DNA of 64,000 bases, from positions 1 to 64,000 of the forward strand of contig NZ_LQIU01000009.1 of the NCBI RefSeq assembly GCF_001499995.1. The letters run 5' to 3'. The DNA is from Mycobacterium sp. IS-1496 (GTDB taxonomy: Bacteria; Actinomycetota; Actinomycetes; Mycobacteriales; Mycobacteriaceae). The notes beneath the pieces are model-generated. The model made no database searches and was not told the origin of the DNA. It saw only the letters and a program-made list of their open reading frames with translations. This document shows positions 46,597 through 55,486 of this stretch, piece after piece. Positions within the stretch are counted from its first letter, which is position 1. Each line of letters begins with the position of its first letter. A program made the position numbers and the translations under genes.

Positions 46597-46664
46597 CCGC
46601 AGTTGTCCACAGGTCGAGCGATTGCCGTCGAGGCGGCCGCCTACACGGGCTCACGATGTAAGGC

Positions 46665-47519
46665 GTGGGAGCCACGTTGATCGTCGCCACCGAAGTGCTC
46701 AACTCGGGCGAACTGACGCGTCGGGATCTACGGCGCCGGTACACGATGGTCTATCGCAACGTGTACGTCCGCAACGGCACACAGTTGACCGCCGCGGACC
46801 GGGCGCGCGCGGCCTGGCTCTGGTCGGGAAGGCGGGCCACGCTCACCGGCCACTGCGCGGCAGCACTTCTCGGCAGCCGCTGGATTCCGGCGGACGCCCC
46901 AGTGGAGATCGCGCATTCCCGTCGGCCGGCAGCCAGCGGAATGATCGCCCGCTGCAACACATTTGATGGCGACGAGGTATGTTCCGTCGACGCCATCCGC
47001 TGCACAACCGCGGCCAGGACCGCTTACGACCTGGGACGGCGACTCCCCGAACAGATGGGCGTGATTCGCATCGACGCGCTGCTGAACGCGACCGGCGTGG
47101 GGCCCGCGTCCGTCGGCGCGGTCGCCGCCCGGTATCCCGGCGCCAGAGGCATCCGCCGGCTGCGCAAGACGATGACGCTTGTCGACGCAGGCGCGGAGTC
47201 CCCGCAGGAGACGCGGCTGCGCCTGCTGATCGTCCGGTCAGGATTGCCGCGGCCGCTCACGCAGATTCCGGTGCGCGACGATCTCGGACGCGTTGCTCGG
47301 CGTATCGACATGGGGTGGCCGGACATCCGGGTCGGTGTGGAGTACGACGGTGAACACCACTTCACCAATCCGGACGAGTACGCGAAGGACATCGAGCGAC
47401 TCGAATTCCTCGCATCGCGGGGCTGGCTCATCGTTCGGGTGAGTGCCACCCAACTGCGTTACCGCAGGGCCGAGATCCTCGAACGAGTGACGGCGGCTCG
47501 TCGAGCGCACGGTTGTTAA
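46665..47519 (+). CDS. DUF559-type endonuclease-fold protein
   Basis: A 284-residue protein. The N-terminal region (1-110) resembles an AbiEi-type winged helix (LTRRDLRRRYTMVYRNVYV, LTGHCAAALLG). The C-terminal DUF559/Vsr-like region has IDMGWPDIRVGVEYDGEHHF, with the D..E.D.E-type acidic residues of PD-(D/E)XK nucleases, and WLIVRVSATQLR. GTG start. Both flanks carry copies of the palindromic element, one overlapping its final codons. This is a gene type often variable among mycobacteria and possibly a mobile or defence cassette. Confidence 0.8.
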   Translation: MGATLIVATEVLNSGELTRRDLRRRYTMVYRNVYVRNGTQLTAADRARAAWLWSGRRATLTGHCAAALLGSRWIPADAPVEIAHSRRPAASGMIARCNTFDGDEVCSVDAIRCTTAARTAYDLGRRLPEQMGVIRIDALLNATGVGPASVGAVAARYPGARGIRRLRKTMTLVDAGAESPQETRLRLLIVRSGLPRPLTQIPVRDDLGRVARRIDMGWPDIRVGVEYDGEHHFTNPDEYAKDIERLEFLASRGWLIVRVSATQLRYRRAEILERVTAARRAHGC

Positions 47520-47559
47520 CGGGCCTTCTCGGCGTTTGCGTACAACAACCGTGCGCTCG
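47502..47559. repeat. Palindromic element, copy 2 (between DUF559 and fadB2)
   Basis: CGAGCGCACGGTTGTT (47502-47517) and AACAACCGTGCGCTCG (47544-47559) form a perfect 16-bp inverted repeat. The left arm supplies the last codons and part of the stop of the DUF559 gene. Located between convergent genes, it may terminate both. Confidence 0.8.
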
Positions 47560-47570
47560 GCGCAGGCAGA

Positions 47571-48431
47571 TCAGTACGAGTAGAAACCCTGGCCCGACTT
47601 CTTGCCCAGCTGTCCGGCCTCGACCATGCGCAGCAGCAGCGGCGGCGGGCCGTAATGCGGCTCCTTGAACTCCTCGAACATCTTGTCCGCGATGAGCTTG
47701 AGGGTGTCGAGCCCGACCAGGTCCGAGAGTCGCAGCGGGCCCATGGGATGCGACAGCCCGGCGACCACGGCCTTGTCGACGTCCTCGACGGTGGCGAAGC
47801 CCGCTTCGACCATCCGGATGGCCGAGAGCAGGTACGGCACCAGCAGCGCGTTGACCACGAAGCCCGACCGGTCGCTGCAACGCACCACCTGCTTGCCGAG
47901 CACGTCGCTGGCGAACCGCTCGACCCGCTCGATCGCCGACTCCGACGTCACCAGCGTGCTGACGAGTTCGACCAGCGGCAGCACCGGCACCGGGTTGAAG
48001 AAGTGCAGACCCAGCACCCGGCCCGGATTCTGCGTTGCCGCACCCAGTTTCATGATGGGAATGCTCGACGTGTTCGACGCCAGCACGGCGTCGGGGTCGG
48101 TGATGACCCGGTCGAGTTCGGCGAAGACCTCGGCCTTGATCGCCTCGTCCTCGATGATCGCCTCGATGACCAGCTGGCGATCGGCCAAGTCGGCGAGGTC
48201 GGTGGTGAACCGCAGTTTCGCCAGCGCCGCCGACTTCTCCCGGTCCGTCACCTTGCCCGCGCTCACGCCGCGCTCCAGCGACTTGGTGATGCGGTTGCGG
48301 CCGGCGGTGACCAGCGCCTCGGTGGTCTCGAAGACCAGCACGTCGACACCGGCGCGGGCGGACACCTCCGCGATGCCCGCGCCCATCTGGCCGGCGCCGA
48401 TGACGCCTACTCGGTCAATGGAATTGCTCAC
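47571..48431 (-). CDS. fadB2: 3-hydroxybutyryl-CoA dehydrogenase
   Basis: NAD(P)-dependent 3-hydroxyacyl-CoA dehydrogenase of 286 residues. The Rossmann motif is VGVIGAGQMGAGIAEVSA, and the catalytic His is in LGLHFFNPVPVLPLVEL with Glu and Asn in the usual places. The C-terminal domain contains GFVVNALLVPYLLSAIRM and GLSHPMGPLRLSDLVGLD. AGGAAG lies before the GTG start. Matches Rv0468, next to icl1. It acts in fatty-acid or acetoacetyl-CoA metabolism. Confidence 0.94.
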   Translation of the reverse strand: MSNSIDRVGVIGAGQMGAGIAEVSARAGVDVLVFETTEALVTAGRNRITKSLERGVSAGKVTDREKSAALAKLRFTTDLADLADRQLVIEAIIEDEAIKAEVFAELDRVITDPDAVLASNTSSIPIMKLGAATQNPGRVLGLHFFNPVPVLPLVELVSTLVTSESAIERVERFASDVLGKQVVRCSDRSGFVVNALLVPYLLSAIRMVEAGFATVEDVDKAVVAGLSHPMGPLRLSDLVGLDTLKLIADKMFEEFKEPHYGPPPLLLRMVEAGQLGKKSGQGFYSY

Positions 48432-48451
48432 TGCTACTTCCTAACAGACGA

Positions 48452-48500
48452 CGAGCGCACGGTTGCCGACACGTCGGAACGTGCGACAACCGTGCGCTCG
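48452..48500. repeat. Palindromic element, copy 3 (between fadB2 and icl1)
   Basis: CGAGCGCACGGTTG (48452-48465) and CAACCGTGCGCTCG (48487-48500) form a perfect 14-bp inverted repeat. The arms are the same as in copy 2, but the loop is shorter and itself contains CCGAC/GTCGG. It sits downstream of icl1 and upstream of fadB2. Confidence 0.8.
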
Positions 48501-48514
48501 GCGGTGGATGACTC

Positions 48515-49801
48515 TTAGTGGAACTGACCCTCTTCGGTGGAACCGGTCAGCGCGGTGGTCGAGCTGGTCGGGTCCACGGTGGTGGCGATCCGGTCGAAGT
48601 AGCCGGCGCCGACCTCGCGCTGGTGGCGGGTCGCGGTGTAGCCGCGCTCCTCGGCGGCGAACTCGCGCTCCTGCAGCTCGACGTAGGCCGACATCTGGTT
48701 GCGGGCGTAGCCGTAGGCCAGATCGAACATCGAGTAGTTCAGGGCGTGGAAGCCGGCCAGCGTGATGAACTGGAACTTGAAGCCCATCGCGCCGAGCTCC
48801 TTCTGGAACTTCGCGATCGTGGCGTCGTCGAGGTGCTTCTTCCAGTTGAACGACGGCGAGCAGTTGTAGGCCAGCATCTGGTCCGGGAACTCGGCCTGCA
48901 CGCCTTCGGCGAACTTGCGGGCCAGCTCCAGGTCCGGCGTGCCGGTCTCCATCCAGATCAGGTCGGAGTACGGCGCGTAGGCCTTGGCGCGGGCGATGCA
49001 CGGCTCGATGCCGTTCTTGACCCGGTAGAAGCCTTCCTTGGTCCGCTCACCGGTGATGAACGGCTGGTCGCGCTCGTCGACGTCGGAGGTGATCAGGGTG
49101 GCGGCCTCGGCGTCGGTGCGGGCGATGACGACGGTCGGCACGTCGGCGACGTCGGCGGCCAGGCGGGCCGAGGTCAGGGTGCGGATGTGCTGCTGGGTCG
49201 GGATCAGCACCTTGCCACCGAGGTGGCCGCACTTCTTCTCCGAGGCCAGCTGGTCCTCCCAGTGCGAACCCGCGACACCCGCGGCGATCATCGCCTTCTG
49301 CAGCTCGTAGACGTTGAGCGCGCCACCGAAGCCGGCTTCGCCGTCGGCGACGATCGGCGCCAGCCAGTTCTCGACCGAGGTGTCGCCCTCGACCTTGGCG
49401 ATCTCGTCGGCACGCAGCAGCGCGTTGTTGATGCGGCGGACGACCTGCGGGACCGAGTTGGCCGGGTAGAGGCTCTGGTCGGGGTAGGTGTGGCCGGACA
49501 GGTTCGCGTCACCGGCGACCTGCCACCCGGACAGGTAGATGGCCTTCAGGCCGGCGCGGACCTGCTGGACCGCCATGTTGCCGGTCAGCGCACCGAGCGC
49601 GTTCACGAACTCCATGTCGTGCAGCTGGTTCCACAGCACCTCGGCGCCGCGGCGGGCCAGCGTGGCCTCCTCGACGACGCTGCCCTGCAGCGCGACGACG
49701 TCCGCGGCGGAGTACTCGCGGGTGATGCCCTTCCAGCGGGGGTTGGTGTCCCAGTCCTTCTGGATCTCTTCGGGGGACTTCGGCGTGCCAACGGTCGACA
49801 T
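48515..49801 (-). CDS. icl1: Isocitrate lyase
   Basis: Glyoxylate-shunt enzyme cleaving isocitrate to glyoxylate and succinate, also acting as methylisocitrate lyase in mycobacteria. The 428-residue protein matches the M. tuberculosis length. The catalytic KKCGH motif is at residues 189-193 (Cys191). Other conserved parts are [26 protein letters not shown]-like [12 protein letters not shown], and [13 protein letters not shown] sequence. AAGGAG lies seven bases before the ATG. RamB-like sites lie about 140-180 bp upstream. Confidence 0.98.
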   Translation of the reverse strand: MSTVGTPKSPEEIQKDWDTNPRWKGITREYSAADVVALQGSVVEEATLARRGAEVLWNQLHDMEFVNALGALTGNMAVQQVRAGLKAIYLSGWQVAGDANLSGHTYPDQSLYPANSVPQVVRRINNALLRADEIAKVEGDTSVENWLAPIVADGEAGFGGALNVYELQKAMIAAGVAGSHWEDQLASEKKCGHLGGKVLIPTQQHIRTLTSARLAADVADVPTVVIARTDAEAATLITSDVDERDQPFITGERTKEGFYRVKNGIEPCIARAKAYAPYSDLIWMETGTPDLELARKFAEGVQAEFPDQMLAYNCSPSFNWKKHLDDATIAKFQKELGAMGFKFQFITLAGFHALNYSMFDLAYGYARNQMSAYVELQEREFAAEERGYTATRHQREVGAGYFDRIATTVDPTSSTTALTGSTEEGQFH

Positions 49802-49808
49802 CGGGCTG

Positions 49809-49814
49809 CTCCTT
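49809..49814 (-). promoter_or_regulatory. Strong ribosome binding site of icl1
   Basis: AAGGAG, seven bases upstream of the ATG. It fixes the start at [10 protein letters not shown] rather than an upstream in-frame codon. Confidence 0.75.
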
Positions 49815-49936
49815 CGGTTACTTGCATCGCTGCCGGCGCCGCCGGAGTTCCGGCTTGTTAACACCAGCAGGGTTTCACTGCCTTGCTAAAGCGAGGATGC
49901 CTTACCGCATAACCGCAGGTCCACCCGTTTCAATCG

Positions 49937-49981
49937 CCAACTTTTGCCAAGGGCGTCAGAAAAGTTGCGAAGGTTGCGAAG
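49937..49981. promoter_or_regulatory. Candidate RamB binding region upstream of icl1
   Basis: CCAACTTTTGCCAAGG (49937-49952) resembles the corynebacterial RamB consensus around AACTTTGCAAA. AGTTGCGAAG and GTTGCGAAG follow as a direct repeat at 49963-49981. RamB is encoded next door, and known mycobacterial RamB represses icl1. The 266-bp interval holds no gene. Confidence 0.5.
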
Positions 49982-50067
49982 CCGCAATCAGCTTGACCGG
50001 TTCAGTAGCTACTCGTCGGTAACCTGTTTCCGCTGGTCAGTACGCCCGTACTGTTAAACCGGGAACG

Positions 50068-50889
50068 TCAGAGCGGGAAGATGCACGCGACGGCTTTCGT
50101 CTCGTCGCCGACGGCATATGTGAGCGTTGTAACAGTCCGATCCGTCAGATCCGCGCCGAACTTGTCGGTCGAACCGGGCGGATGGACGTGACTGATGATC
50201 TCCAGCTTGTCGCCGAGCGCCACCGGAAGGTCGTGTTCGATCGTCACCCGCAGCGGTGCCTGCAGCAACTCGGGACGGCTGTAGAGGTAGTCCTCGACCA
50301 CCGACCAGTACACCGCGTTGTTCATGTGGTCGAAGATGTCGATGTCGCTGACCCGGACCGGGTACTCGCGGATCTCCTGGGCGTCGTCGCGGCCGCCCGC
50401 ACTCAGGTAGGCCTTCCACCGCAACCGGTTGATGTCGGTGGTGCGCTGCAATCCGGCGATGAAGTCGTCGGCGATGCGCGCCGGCCCCTGCGTCTCCCGG
50501 TTGATGTTGATCCAGAACGCCTCGGATTCCATCAGCCCGCCCTTGCGGCCGTCGATGCGCACCCGCATCTCGCACCAGCGGTTCGACGTGCCCGAACACC
50601 AGCGCCGCAGCCTCAGCATGTCCTGGAACTCGATGGGGCGGATCAGGTCGATCATCGTGCGGCGCACGATCCAGAGCGGGTGCGTCTTCTCGTAGCCGAG
50701 TTCGCGTAGGTGGTCGGTCCCGATGTCCTGGATGTGGCGGGTCGCGGCGTCGAACTTCAGGCGCCCGGTGCGGTCGACGTCGGCGACGCGCAGCGGCCAG
50801 CCGGTGTCGAACACGTCGGGGTGCGGATCCGGTACCGGCATCATGGTCTTGTTCAGGCCCGTGTTGCCTGTGGGCTTCGTGCCGGTCAC
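50068..50889 (-). CDS. Acyl-ACP thioesterase family protein
   Basis: A 273-residue acyl-ACP/CoA thioesterase of the FAT/4HBT type with two hot-dog halves: WPLRVADVDRTGRLKFDAATRHIQ and PVRVSDIDIFDHMNNAVYWSVVEDY. The DHMNN motif is typical of the catalytic Asn/His region. GTG start; an internal ATG pair at residues 16-17 is the alternative. Matches Rv0466. Probably hydrolyses acyl chains released in lipid synthesis. Confidence 0.88.
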   Translation of the reverse strand: MTGTKPTGNTGLNKTMMPVPDPHPDVFDTGWPLRVADVDRTGRLKFDAATRHIQDIGTDHLRELGYEKTHPLWIVRRTMIDLIRPIEFQDMLRLRRWCSGTSNRWCEMRVRIDGRKGGLMESEAFWININRETQGPARIADDFIAGLQRTTDINRLRWKAYLSAGGRDDAQEIREYPVRVSDIDIFDHMNNAVYWSVVEDYLYSRPELLQAPLRVTIEHDLPVALGDKLEIISHVHPPGSTDKFGADLTDRTVTTLTYAVGDETKAVACIFPL

Positions 50890-50966
50890 TCGTGTTCCTC
50901 CTGACTACCTGCCCGCCGATACATGGCAGGCGACCCGATACTGCCACAGCCCCCGGCTTGGCAAGA

Positions 50967-50988
50967 CTGCGAAGGCAGATGTTCGCAG
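50967..50988. promoter_or_regulatory. Candidate autoregulatory dyad upstream of ramB
   Basis: CTGCGAA (50967-50973) and TTCGCAG (50982-50988) form a perfect dyad with an eight-base spacer. TGCGAAGG is shared with the icl1 upstream repeat. The dyad ends seven bases before the ramB -10. Confidence 0.5.
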
Positions 50989-50994
50989 CGTTGT

Positions 50995-51000
50995 TACGCT
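50995..51000 (+). promoter_or_regulatory. -10 element for leaderless ramB transcript
   Basis: TACGCT ends seven bases before the GTG at 51008. Confidence 0.5.
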
Positions 51001-51007
51001 GGTTGAC

Positions 51008-52423
51008 GTGGCAAAAACGTTCGTGGGGTCGCGTGTTCGGCAGTTGCGCAACGAACGCGGCTACAGCCAGGCCGCACTGGCGCAGATGCTCGAGATCTCC
51101 CCGAGTTACCTCAACCAGATCGAGCACGACGTCCGTCCGCTGACGGTCGCGGTGCTGCTGCGCATCACCGAGGTGTTCGGCGTCGACGCCACCTTCTTCG
51201 CCTCGCAGGACGACACCCGGCTCGTCGCCGAACTCCGCGAGGTGGCGATGGACAGGGAACTGGGCGTCGAGGTCGACGTGTCCGAGATCGCCGAGATGGT
51301 CTCGGCGCACCCCGCGCTGGCCCGCGCGATGGTCAACCTGCACCGTCGCTACCGGCTGACCACCACACAGTTGGCCGCCGCGACCGAGGACCGGTTCACC
51401 GACGGCAGCGGAAGCGGGTCCATCACCATGCCGCACGAGGAGGTCCGCGACTACTTCTACCAACGCCAGAACTATCTGCATGAACTCGACAGCGCCGCCG
51501 AGGACCTCACCGTCCGGATGCGCATGCACCGCGGCGACCTGGCCGGCGAACTGTCCAACCGGCTGTCGACGGTGCACGGTGTGCACCTCGTGCGGCGCAT
51601 CGACCTCGGGGAGACCGTGCTGCACCGGTTCGAACCGGGCACCAAGACGCTCGAGATGAGCACGCACCTGTCGGTGGGTCAGCAGGTGTTCAAGATGGCC
51701 GCCGAACTGGCCTATCTCGAATTCGGCGACCTCATCGACAAGATGGTCGACGAGGGCATGTTCACCAGCGACGAGTCGCGCACCCTGGCCCGCCTCGGCC
51801 TTGCCAATTACTTCGCCGCGGCCACGGTGCTGCCGTATCGGCAGTTCCACGACGTCGCGGAGAACTTCCGCTACGACGTCGAACGGCTCTCGGCGTTCTA
51901 TCAGGTCAGCTACGAGACGATCGGGCACCGGCTCTCGACTCTGCAGCGGCCGTCGATGCGCGGGGTGCCGTTCTCCTTCGTTCGCGTGGACCGTGCGGGC
52001 AACATGTCGAAACGCCAGTCCGCGACGGGTTTCCACTTCTCGTCCAGCGGGGGCACCTGCCCGCTGTGGAATGTCTACGAGACCTTCGCCAACCCGGGCA
52101 AGATCCTGGTGCAGATCGCGCAGATGCCCGACGGCCGCAACTACATGTGGGTGGCGCGGACAGTGGAGCGCCGGGCGTCGCGCTATGGTCAGCCGGGTAA
52201 GACGTTCGCGATCGGTCTCGGATGCGAACGGCGCCATGCACATCGGCTGGTCTACTCCGAGGGATTGGATCTATCTGGTGAGAATGCGACGCCCATCGGG
52301 GCCGGCTGCCGCGTCTGCGAGCGGGACAACTGCCCGCAGCGGGCGTTCCCAGCGCTGGGCCGCGCCCTCGACCTCGACGAGCACCGGTCCACGGTCTCGC
52401 CCTACCTGGTGAAGCAGACATGA
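51008..52423 (+). CDS. ramB: Transcriptional regulator RamB
   Basis: Regulator of acetate and glyoxylate-shunt genes. The 471-residue protein has an XRE-type HTH at about 6-62 (VRQLRNERGYSQAALAQMLEISPSYLNQ). A central IrrE/ImmA-like region contains FKMAAELAYLEFGDLIDKMVDEG, and the C-terminal DUF2083 part has cysteines in GGTCPLWNVYE and CRVCERDNCPQRAF. GTG start, supported by a -10 at leaderless spacing and by the conserved KTFVGSRVRQLRNERG opening. Divergent from the thioesterase gene; overlaps the next gene by ATGA. Confidence 0.96.
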   Translation: MAKTFVGSRVRQLRNERGYSQAALAQMLEISPSYLNQIEHDVRPLTVAVLLRITEVFGVDATFFASQDDTRLVAELREVAMDRELGVEVDVSEIAEMVSAHPALARAMVNLHRRYRLTTTQLAAATEDRFTDGSGSGSITMPHEEVRDYFYQRQNYLHELDSAAEDLTVRMRMHRGDLAGELSNRLSTVHGVHLVRRIDLGETVLHRFEPGTKTLEMSTHLSVGQQVFKMAAELAYLEFGDLIDKMVDEGMFTSDESRTLARLGLANYFAAATVLPYRQFHDVAENFRYDVERLSAFYQVSYETIGHRLSTLQRPSMRGVPFSFVRVDRAGNMSKRQSATGFHFSSSGGTCPLWNVYETFANPGKILVQIAQMPDGRNYMWVARTVERRASRYGQPGKTFAIGLGCERRHAHRLVYSEGLDLSGENATPIGAGCRVCERDNCPQRAFPALGRALDLDEHRSTVSPYLVKQT

Positions 52424-52956
52424 CCCGCATCGCGCCCGGCGGCTTCCGGGAACTCGGCCCGCTGAACTGGGTCATCGCCAAGGCCGGCGCCCGCGCCATC
52501 CGCGCACCGCGCTTCAGCCTCTTCGACGTGCTCGGCCAGCACCGCCTGCTGTTCCTGGCGTTCCTGCCCTACAGCGGTGTGCTGCTCGGCCGGCTGGGCA
52601 AGCTGACCCGCCAGGACGCCGAGCTGGTGATCCTGCGGGTGGGCCATCTGCGGGAGTGCGAGTACGAACTGCAGCAGCACCGCCGGCTGGCCCGCAGCCG
52701 CGGCCTCGGCGCCGACCTGCAGGCCCGGATCTTCGAGGGCCCCGACGCCGAGGGCCTCACCGACCGGCAGCGGGTGCTCGTCACCGCGACCGACGAGTTC
52801 GTCGTCACCCGCGGGGTGTCACCGCAGACGTGGTCGGTGCTGGCCCGGCATCTGACGAAGCCTCAGCTCATCGAATTCTGCCTGCTGGCAGCGCATTACG
52901 ACGGTCTGGCGGCGACCATCAGCACGCTGCAGGTGCCGCTCGACTTCCCCGACTAG
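52420..52956 (+). CDS. Carboxymuconolactone decarboxylase-like / AhpD-like protein
   Basis: A 178-residue helical protein of the CMD/AhpD family: LPYSGVLLGRLGKLTRQDAELVILRVGHLRECEYELQQHRRLA. The peroxidase-type CxxC pair is not complete (only RECEYE), so thiol-peroxidase activity is doubtful. Coexpressed with ramB (ATGA overlap). Matches Rv0464c. Converges on the small membrane gene with a 4-bp overlap. Confidence 0.86.
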   Translation: MTRIAPGGFRELGPLNWVIAKAGARAIRAPRFSLFDVLGQHRLLFLAFLPYSGVLLGRLGKLTRQDAELVILRVGHLRECEYELQQHRRLARSRGLGADLQARIFEGPDAEGLTDRQRVLVTATDEFVVTRGVSPQTWSVLARHLTKPQLIEFCLLAAHYDGLAATISTLQVPLDFPD

Positions 52957-53222
52957 AGGTACGTCACGCCGAGGACGACGATCGAGAACAGCACCGGCGA
53001 GACCGCCAGACCCCACACGAACGTCGACCACACGTGTTCCTTGCGCTGGAACCTGCGCCAGCCGAGGTAACCCAGCGCGGCGCCCACCACGAACGACAGC
53101 GCAGCGACCACCAGCACCCAGGTGCTGACGTCGGAGGTGTTGGTGGCCAACGTGATCGCGATCAGCCACAGGATGTGACCGAGCACGAATCCGCCGACAC
53201 CGGCGACGATTTCGTTTCTCAA
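52953..53222 (-). CDS. Small membrane protein downstream of lpd
   Basis: An 89-residue protein with three predicted helices ([63 protein letters not shown]). The TTG at 53222 overlaps the lpd stop (TTGA), giving [11 protein letters not shown]. Matches Rv0463. Its end overlaps the convergent AhpD-like gene by four bases. Function unknown. Confidence 0.83.
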   Translation of the reverse strand: MRNEIVAGVGGFVLGHILWLIAITLATNTSDVSTWVLVVAALSFVVGAALGYLGWRRFQRKEHVWSTFVWGLAVSPVLFSIVVLGVTYL

Positions 53223-54613
53223 AAGTTGATCATGTGGCCGGCAAGCCCGTGGAAGGCCTCCTGCAGCGCCTCCGACAGCGTCGGGTGGGTGTGCACGTTG
53301 CGGGCCAGTTCGTTGGCGGTCAGATCCCACTTCTGCGCCAGCGTGAGTTCGGGCAGCAGTTCGGAGACGTCGTGGCCGATGAGGTGGCCGCCGATCAGTT
53401 CGCCGTACTTCGCGTCGGCGATGAGCTTGACGAAGCCGGCCGGGGCGCCCATCCCGTGCGCCTTGCCGTTGGCGGTGAACGGGAACTTGGCAACCTTGAC
53501 GTCGTAGCCCTCCTCGCGGGCCTGTTCCTCGGTGAGCCCGAAGCTGGCGACCTGCGGCTGGCAGAAGGTCGCGCGCGGCATCATCCGGTAGTCGCCCAAC
53601 GGCAGCGTCTCGGCCCCGGCGATGGTCTCGGCGGCGACGACGCCCATCGCCTCGGCGACGTGGGCGAGTTGCAGTTTGCCGGTGACGTCGCCGATCGCGT
53701 AGATGTGCGGTTTGTTGGTGCGCATGTAGTCGTCGATGCCGATGCCCTTTCGGTCGGTCAACTCGACGCCGGCCTTGTCCAGGCCGTAACCCTCGACGTT
53801 CGGCGAGAAGCCGATGGCCTGCAGCACCTTGTCGGCCTTGATGTCCTGGGACTTGCCGTCCTTGGACACCGCGACGGTCACCTGCTCACCGTCGTCGGTG
53901 ATCTTCTCGACCTTGGTGCCGGTCATGATCTTGACGCCCAGCTTCTTGAACTGCTTCTCGATCTCCTTGGAGACCTCGGCGTCCTCGTTGGGCAGCGCGC
54001 GCGGCAGGAACTCGACGATCGTGACGTCGACGCCGTAGTTCTTCATCACGTAGCCGAACTCCATGCCGATGGCACCCGCGCCGGCGATGACGATCGAGCC
54101 GGGCAGTTCGCGCTCCATGATCTGCTCTTCGTAGGTGACCACGTTCTCCGACAGCGACGTGTTGGGCACCAGTTTCGTGCTGGCCCCGGTGGAGATGATC
54201 GCGTTGTCGAAGGTGAGCGTCTCGGTGTCACCCTCGTTGAGATCGACCTCGATGGTGTGGTCGTCGGTGAACTTGCCGTACCCGTGGACCTCGGTGATCT
54301 TGTTCTTCTTCATCAGGAAGTGCACGCCGGCGACGCGGCCCTCGGCCACCTTGCGGCTGCGGTCGAATGCGGCGCCGTAGTCGAACGTCGCCTCACCGCT
54401 GATGCCGAAGGTCTTGGCCTCCTTGGTGAAGATGTGGGCCAGTTCGGCGTTGCGCAGCAGCGCCTTCGACGGGATGCATCCCACGTTGAGACACACGCCG
54501 CCCCAGTACTTGGGTTCGACGATGGCGGTGTTCAGCCCGAGTTGGGCGGCGCGAATGGCCGCGACGTATCCGCCGGGACCTGCTCCGAGTACGACGACGT
54601 CATAGTGGGTCAC
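53219..54613 (-). CDS. lpdC: Dihydrolipoamide dehydrogenase
   Basis: FAD enzyme reoxidising dihydrolipoamide. In mycobacteria it serves pyruvate dehydrogenase and the peroxynitrite reductase/peroxidase system. The 464-residue protein has the FAD motif [18 protein letters not shown], the redox pair in [16 protein letters not shown] (Cys41/Cys46), an NAD-binding [15 protein letters not shown], and the C-terminal His-Glu dyad in [15 protein letters not shown] at 54613 gives exactly the 464-residue length of Rv0462; an upstream GTG three codons earlier is less likely. Confidence 0.97.
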   Translation of the reverse strand: MTHYDVVVLGAGPGGYVAAIRAAQLGLNTAIVEPKYWGGVCLNVGCIPSKALLRNAELAHIFTKEAKTFGISGEATFDYGAAFDRSRKVAEGRVAGVHFLMKKNKITEVHGYGKFTDDHTIEVDLNEGDTETLTFDNAIISTGASTKLVPNTSLSENVVTYEEQIMERELPGSIVIAGAGAIGMEFGYVMKNYGVDVTIVEFLPRALPNEDAEVSKEIEKQFKKLGVKIMTGTKVEKITDDGEQVTVAVSKDGKSQDIKADKVLQAIGFSPNVEGYGLDKAGVELTDRKGIGIDDYMRTNKPHIYAIGDVTGKLQLAHVAEAMGVVAAETIAGAETLPLGDYRMMPRATFCQPQVASFGLTEEQAREEGYDVKVAKFPFTANGKAHGMGAPAGFVKLIADAKYGELIGGHLIGHDVSELLPELTLAQKWDLTANELARNVHTHPTLSEALQEAFHGLAGHMINF

Positions 54614-54644
54614 CCTGACCACACTAGTGGTCGCGGCGGCTATG

Positions 54645-55187
54645 TCAGCGTGTGATCCAGCCGAATACGTAGGCGCCGTAGAGCGCGGCGGCGCCTGCGG
54701 TGGATGCCAACGGCGCCGACATCAGCGCGATGGCCAACGCGGAGATGACGGGCTTCCTGGCGACCATGGCGACGATCAGGCCGGCGACCGTGCAGCCGAG
54801 CAGGTAGAGCAGCACGCCGTAGACGGGCCACGTCTTGTCGGGGTCCAGGTCGCCGACCCACCAGTGGTAGAGGCCCGCGCCGACGGCGGCCGCGACGACC
54901 CACACCGCGGCCAGCACGAGCGCGAACACCCACCGCTTGAGGAACTGGTAGGAGCCCGGCAGGACGACCGGTTGTGCGGGCGGCACGATCATCGGCTCGG
55001 AGTCGGGTTCGAAGTCGAGCGCCTCGTAGGCGATCGGGTCGGGCTCGCGGTCGAGGGTGAGCGTGGGTTCGGGCTTGGCGGCCAGCGGCGTCAGCGGATC
55101 GGGCTGGCTGAACCCGCCCGTGTCGAACGTCGGCAGGTAGGGCGACGTGTGCTCGCCGGTCGCGGTGTCGTTGCCGTTGTCAGCCAC
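54645..55187 (-). CDS. Conserved membrane protein (Rv0461-like)
   Basis: A 180-residue protein. A polar, acidic, proline-rich N-terminal half (1-85) precedes three to four membrane helices ([64 protein letters not shown]). GTG start, 8 bp inside the end of the upstream small membrane gene. Function unknown. Confidence 0.82.
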   Translation of the reverse strand: MADNGNDTATGEHTSPYLPTFDTGGFSQPDPLTPLAAKPEPTLTLDREPDPIAYEALDFEPDSEPMIVPPAQPVVLPGSYQFLKRWVFALVLAAVWVVAAAVGAGLYHWWVGDLDPDKTWPVYGVLLYLLGCTVAGLIVAMVARKPVISALAIALMSAPLASTAGAAALYGAYVFGWITR

Positions 55188-55458
55188 CGTTGACCACCTC
55201 GATCAGCGTCAGCGCGCCCAGCCAGCCCGGCGCGATGGCCAGTACGAACGCCCCCGCTGTGGTGACCCAGCGCCGGCCCGAGCACAGGATCATGACCACG
55301 CCGAGGACGGCGGGCACACCGACGACGAGCCCGATGACGACGTCGGGACGGACGGTCGCCGTGATGAGCAGCGTCGATGTGACGGCGGCGACCAGTCCGA
55401 CCGCGGCGCCGACCAGCATCGCACTGGACAGCAGCCAGGGGCGGGGCAGCGGAATCAC
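55180..55458 (-). CDS. Small three-helix membrane protein (Rv0460-like)
   Basis: A 92-residue hydrophobic protein with three helices (WLLSSAMLVGAAVGLVAAV; VVIGLVVGVPAVLGVVMIL; AGAFVLAIAPGWLGALTLI). The GTG at 55458 is the first usable start before helix 1; no ATG exists. It overlaps the next gene by 8 bp, indicating a two-gene membrane unit. Function unknown. Confidence 0.78.
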   Translation of the reverse strand: MIPLPRPWLLSSAMLVGAAVGLVAAVTSTLLITATVRPDVVIGLVVGVPAVLGVVMILCSGRRWVTTAGAFVLAIAPGWLGALTLIEVVNGG

Positions 55459-55486
55459 GCATTCGACGATAACGCCGCCGGGCGCG

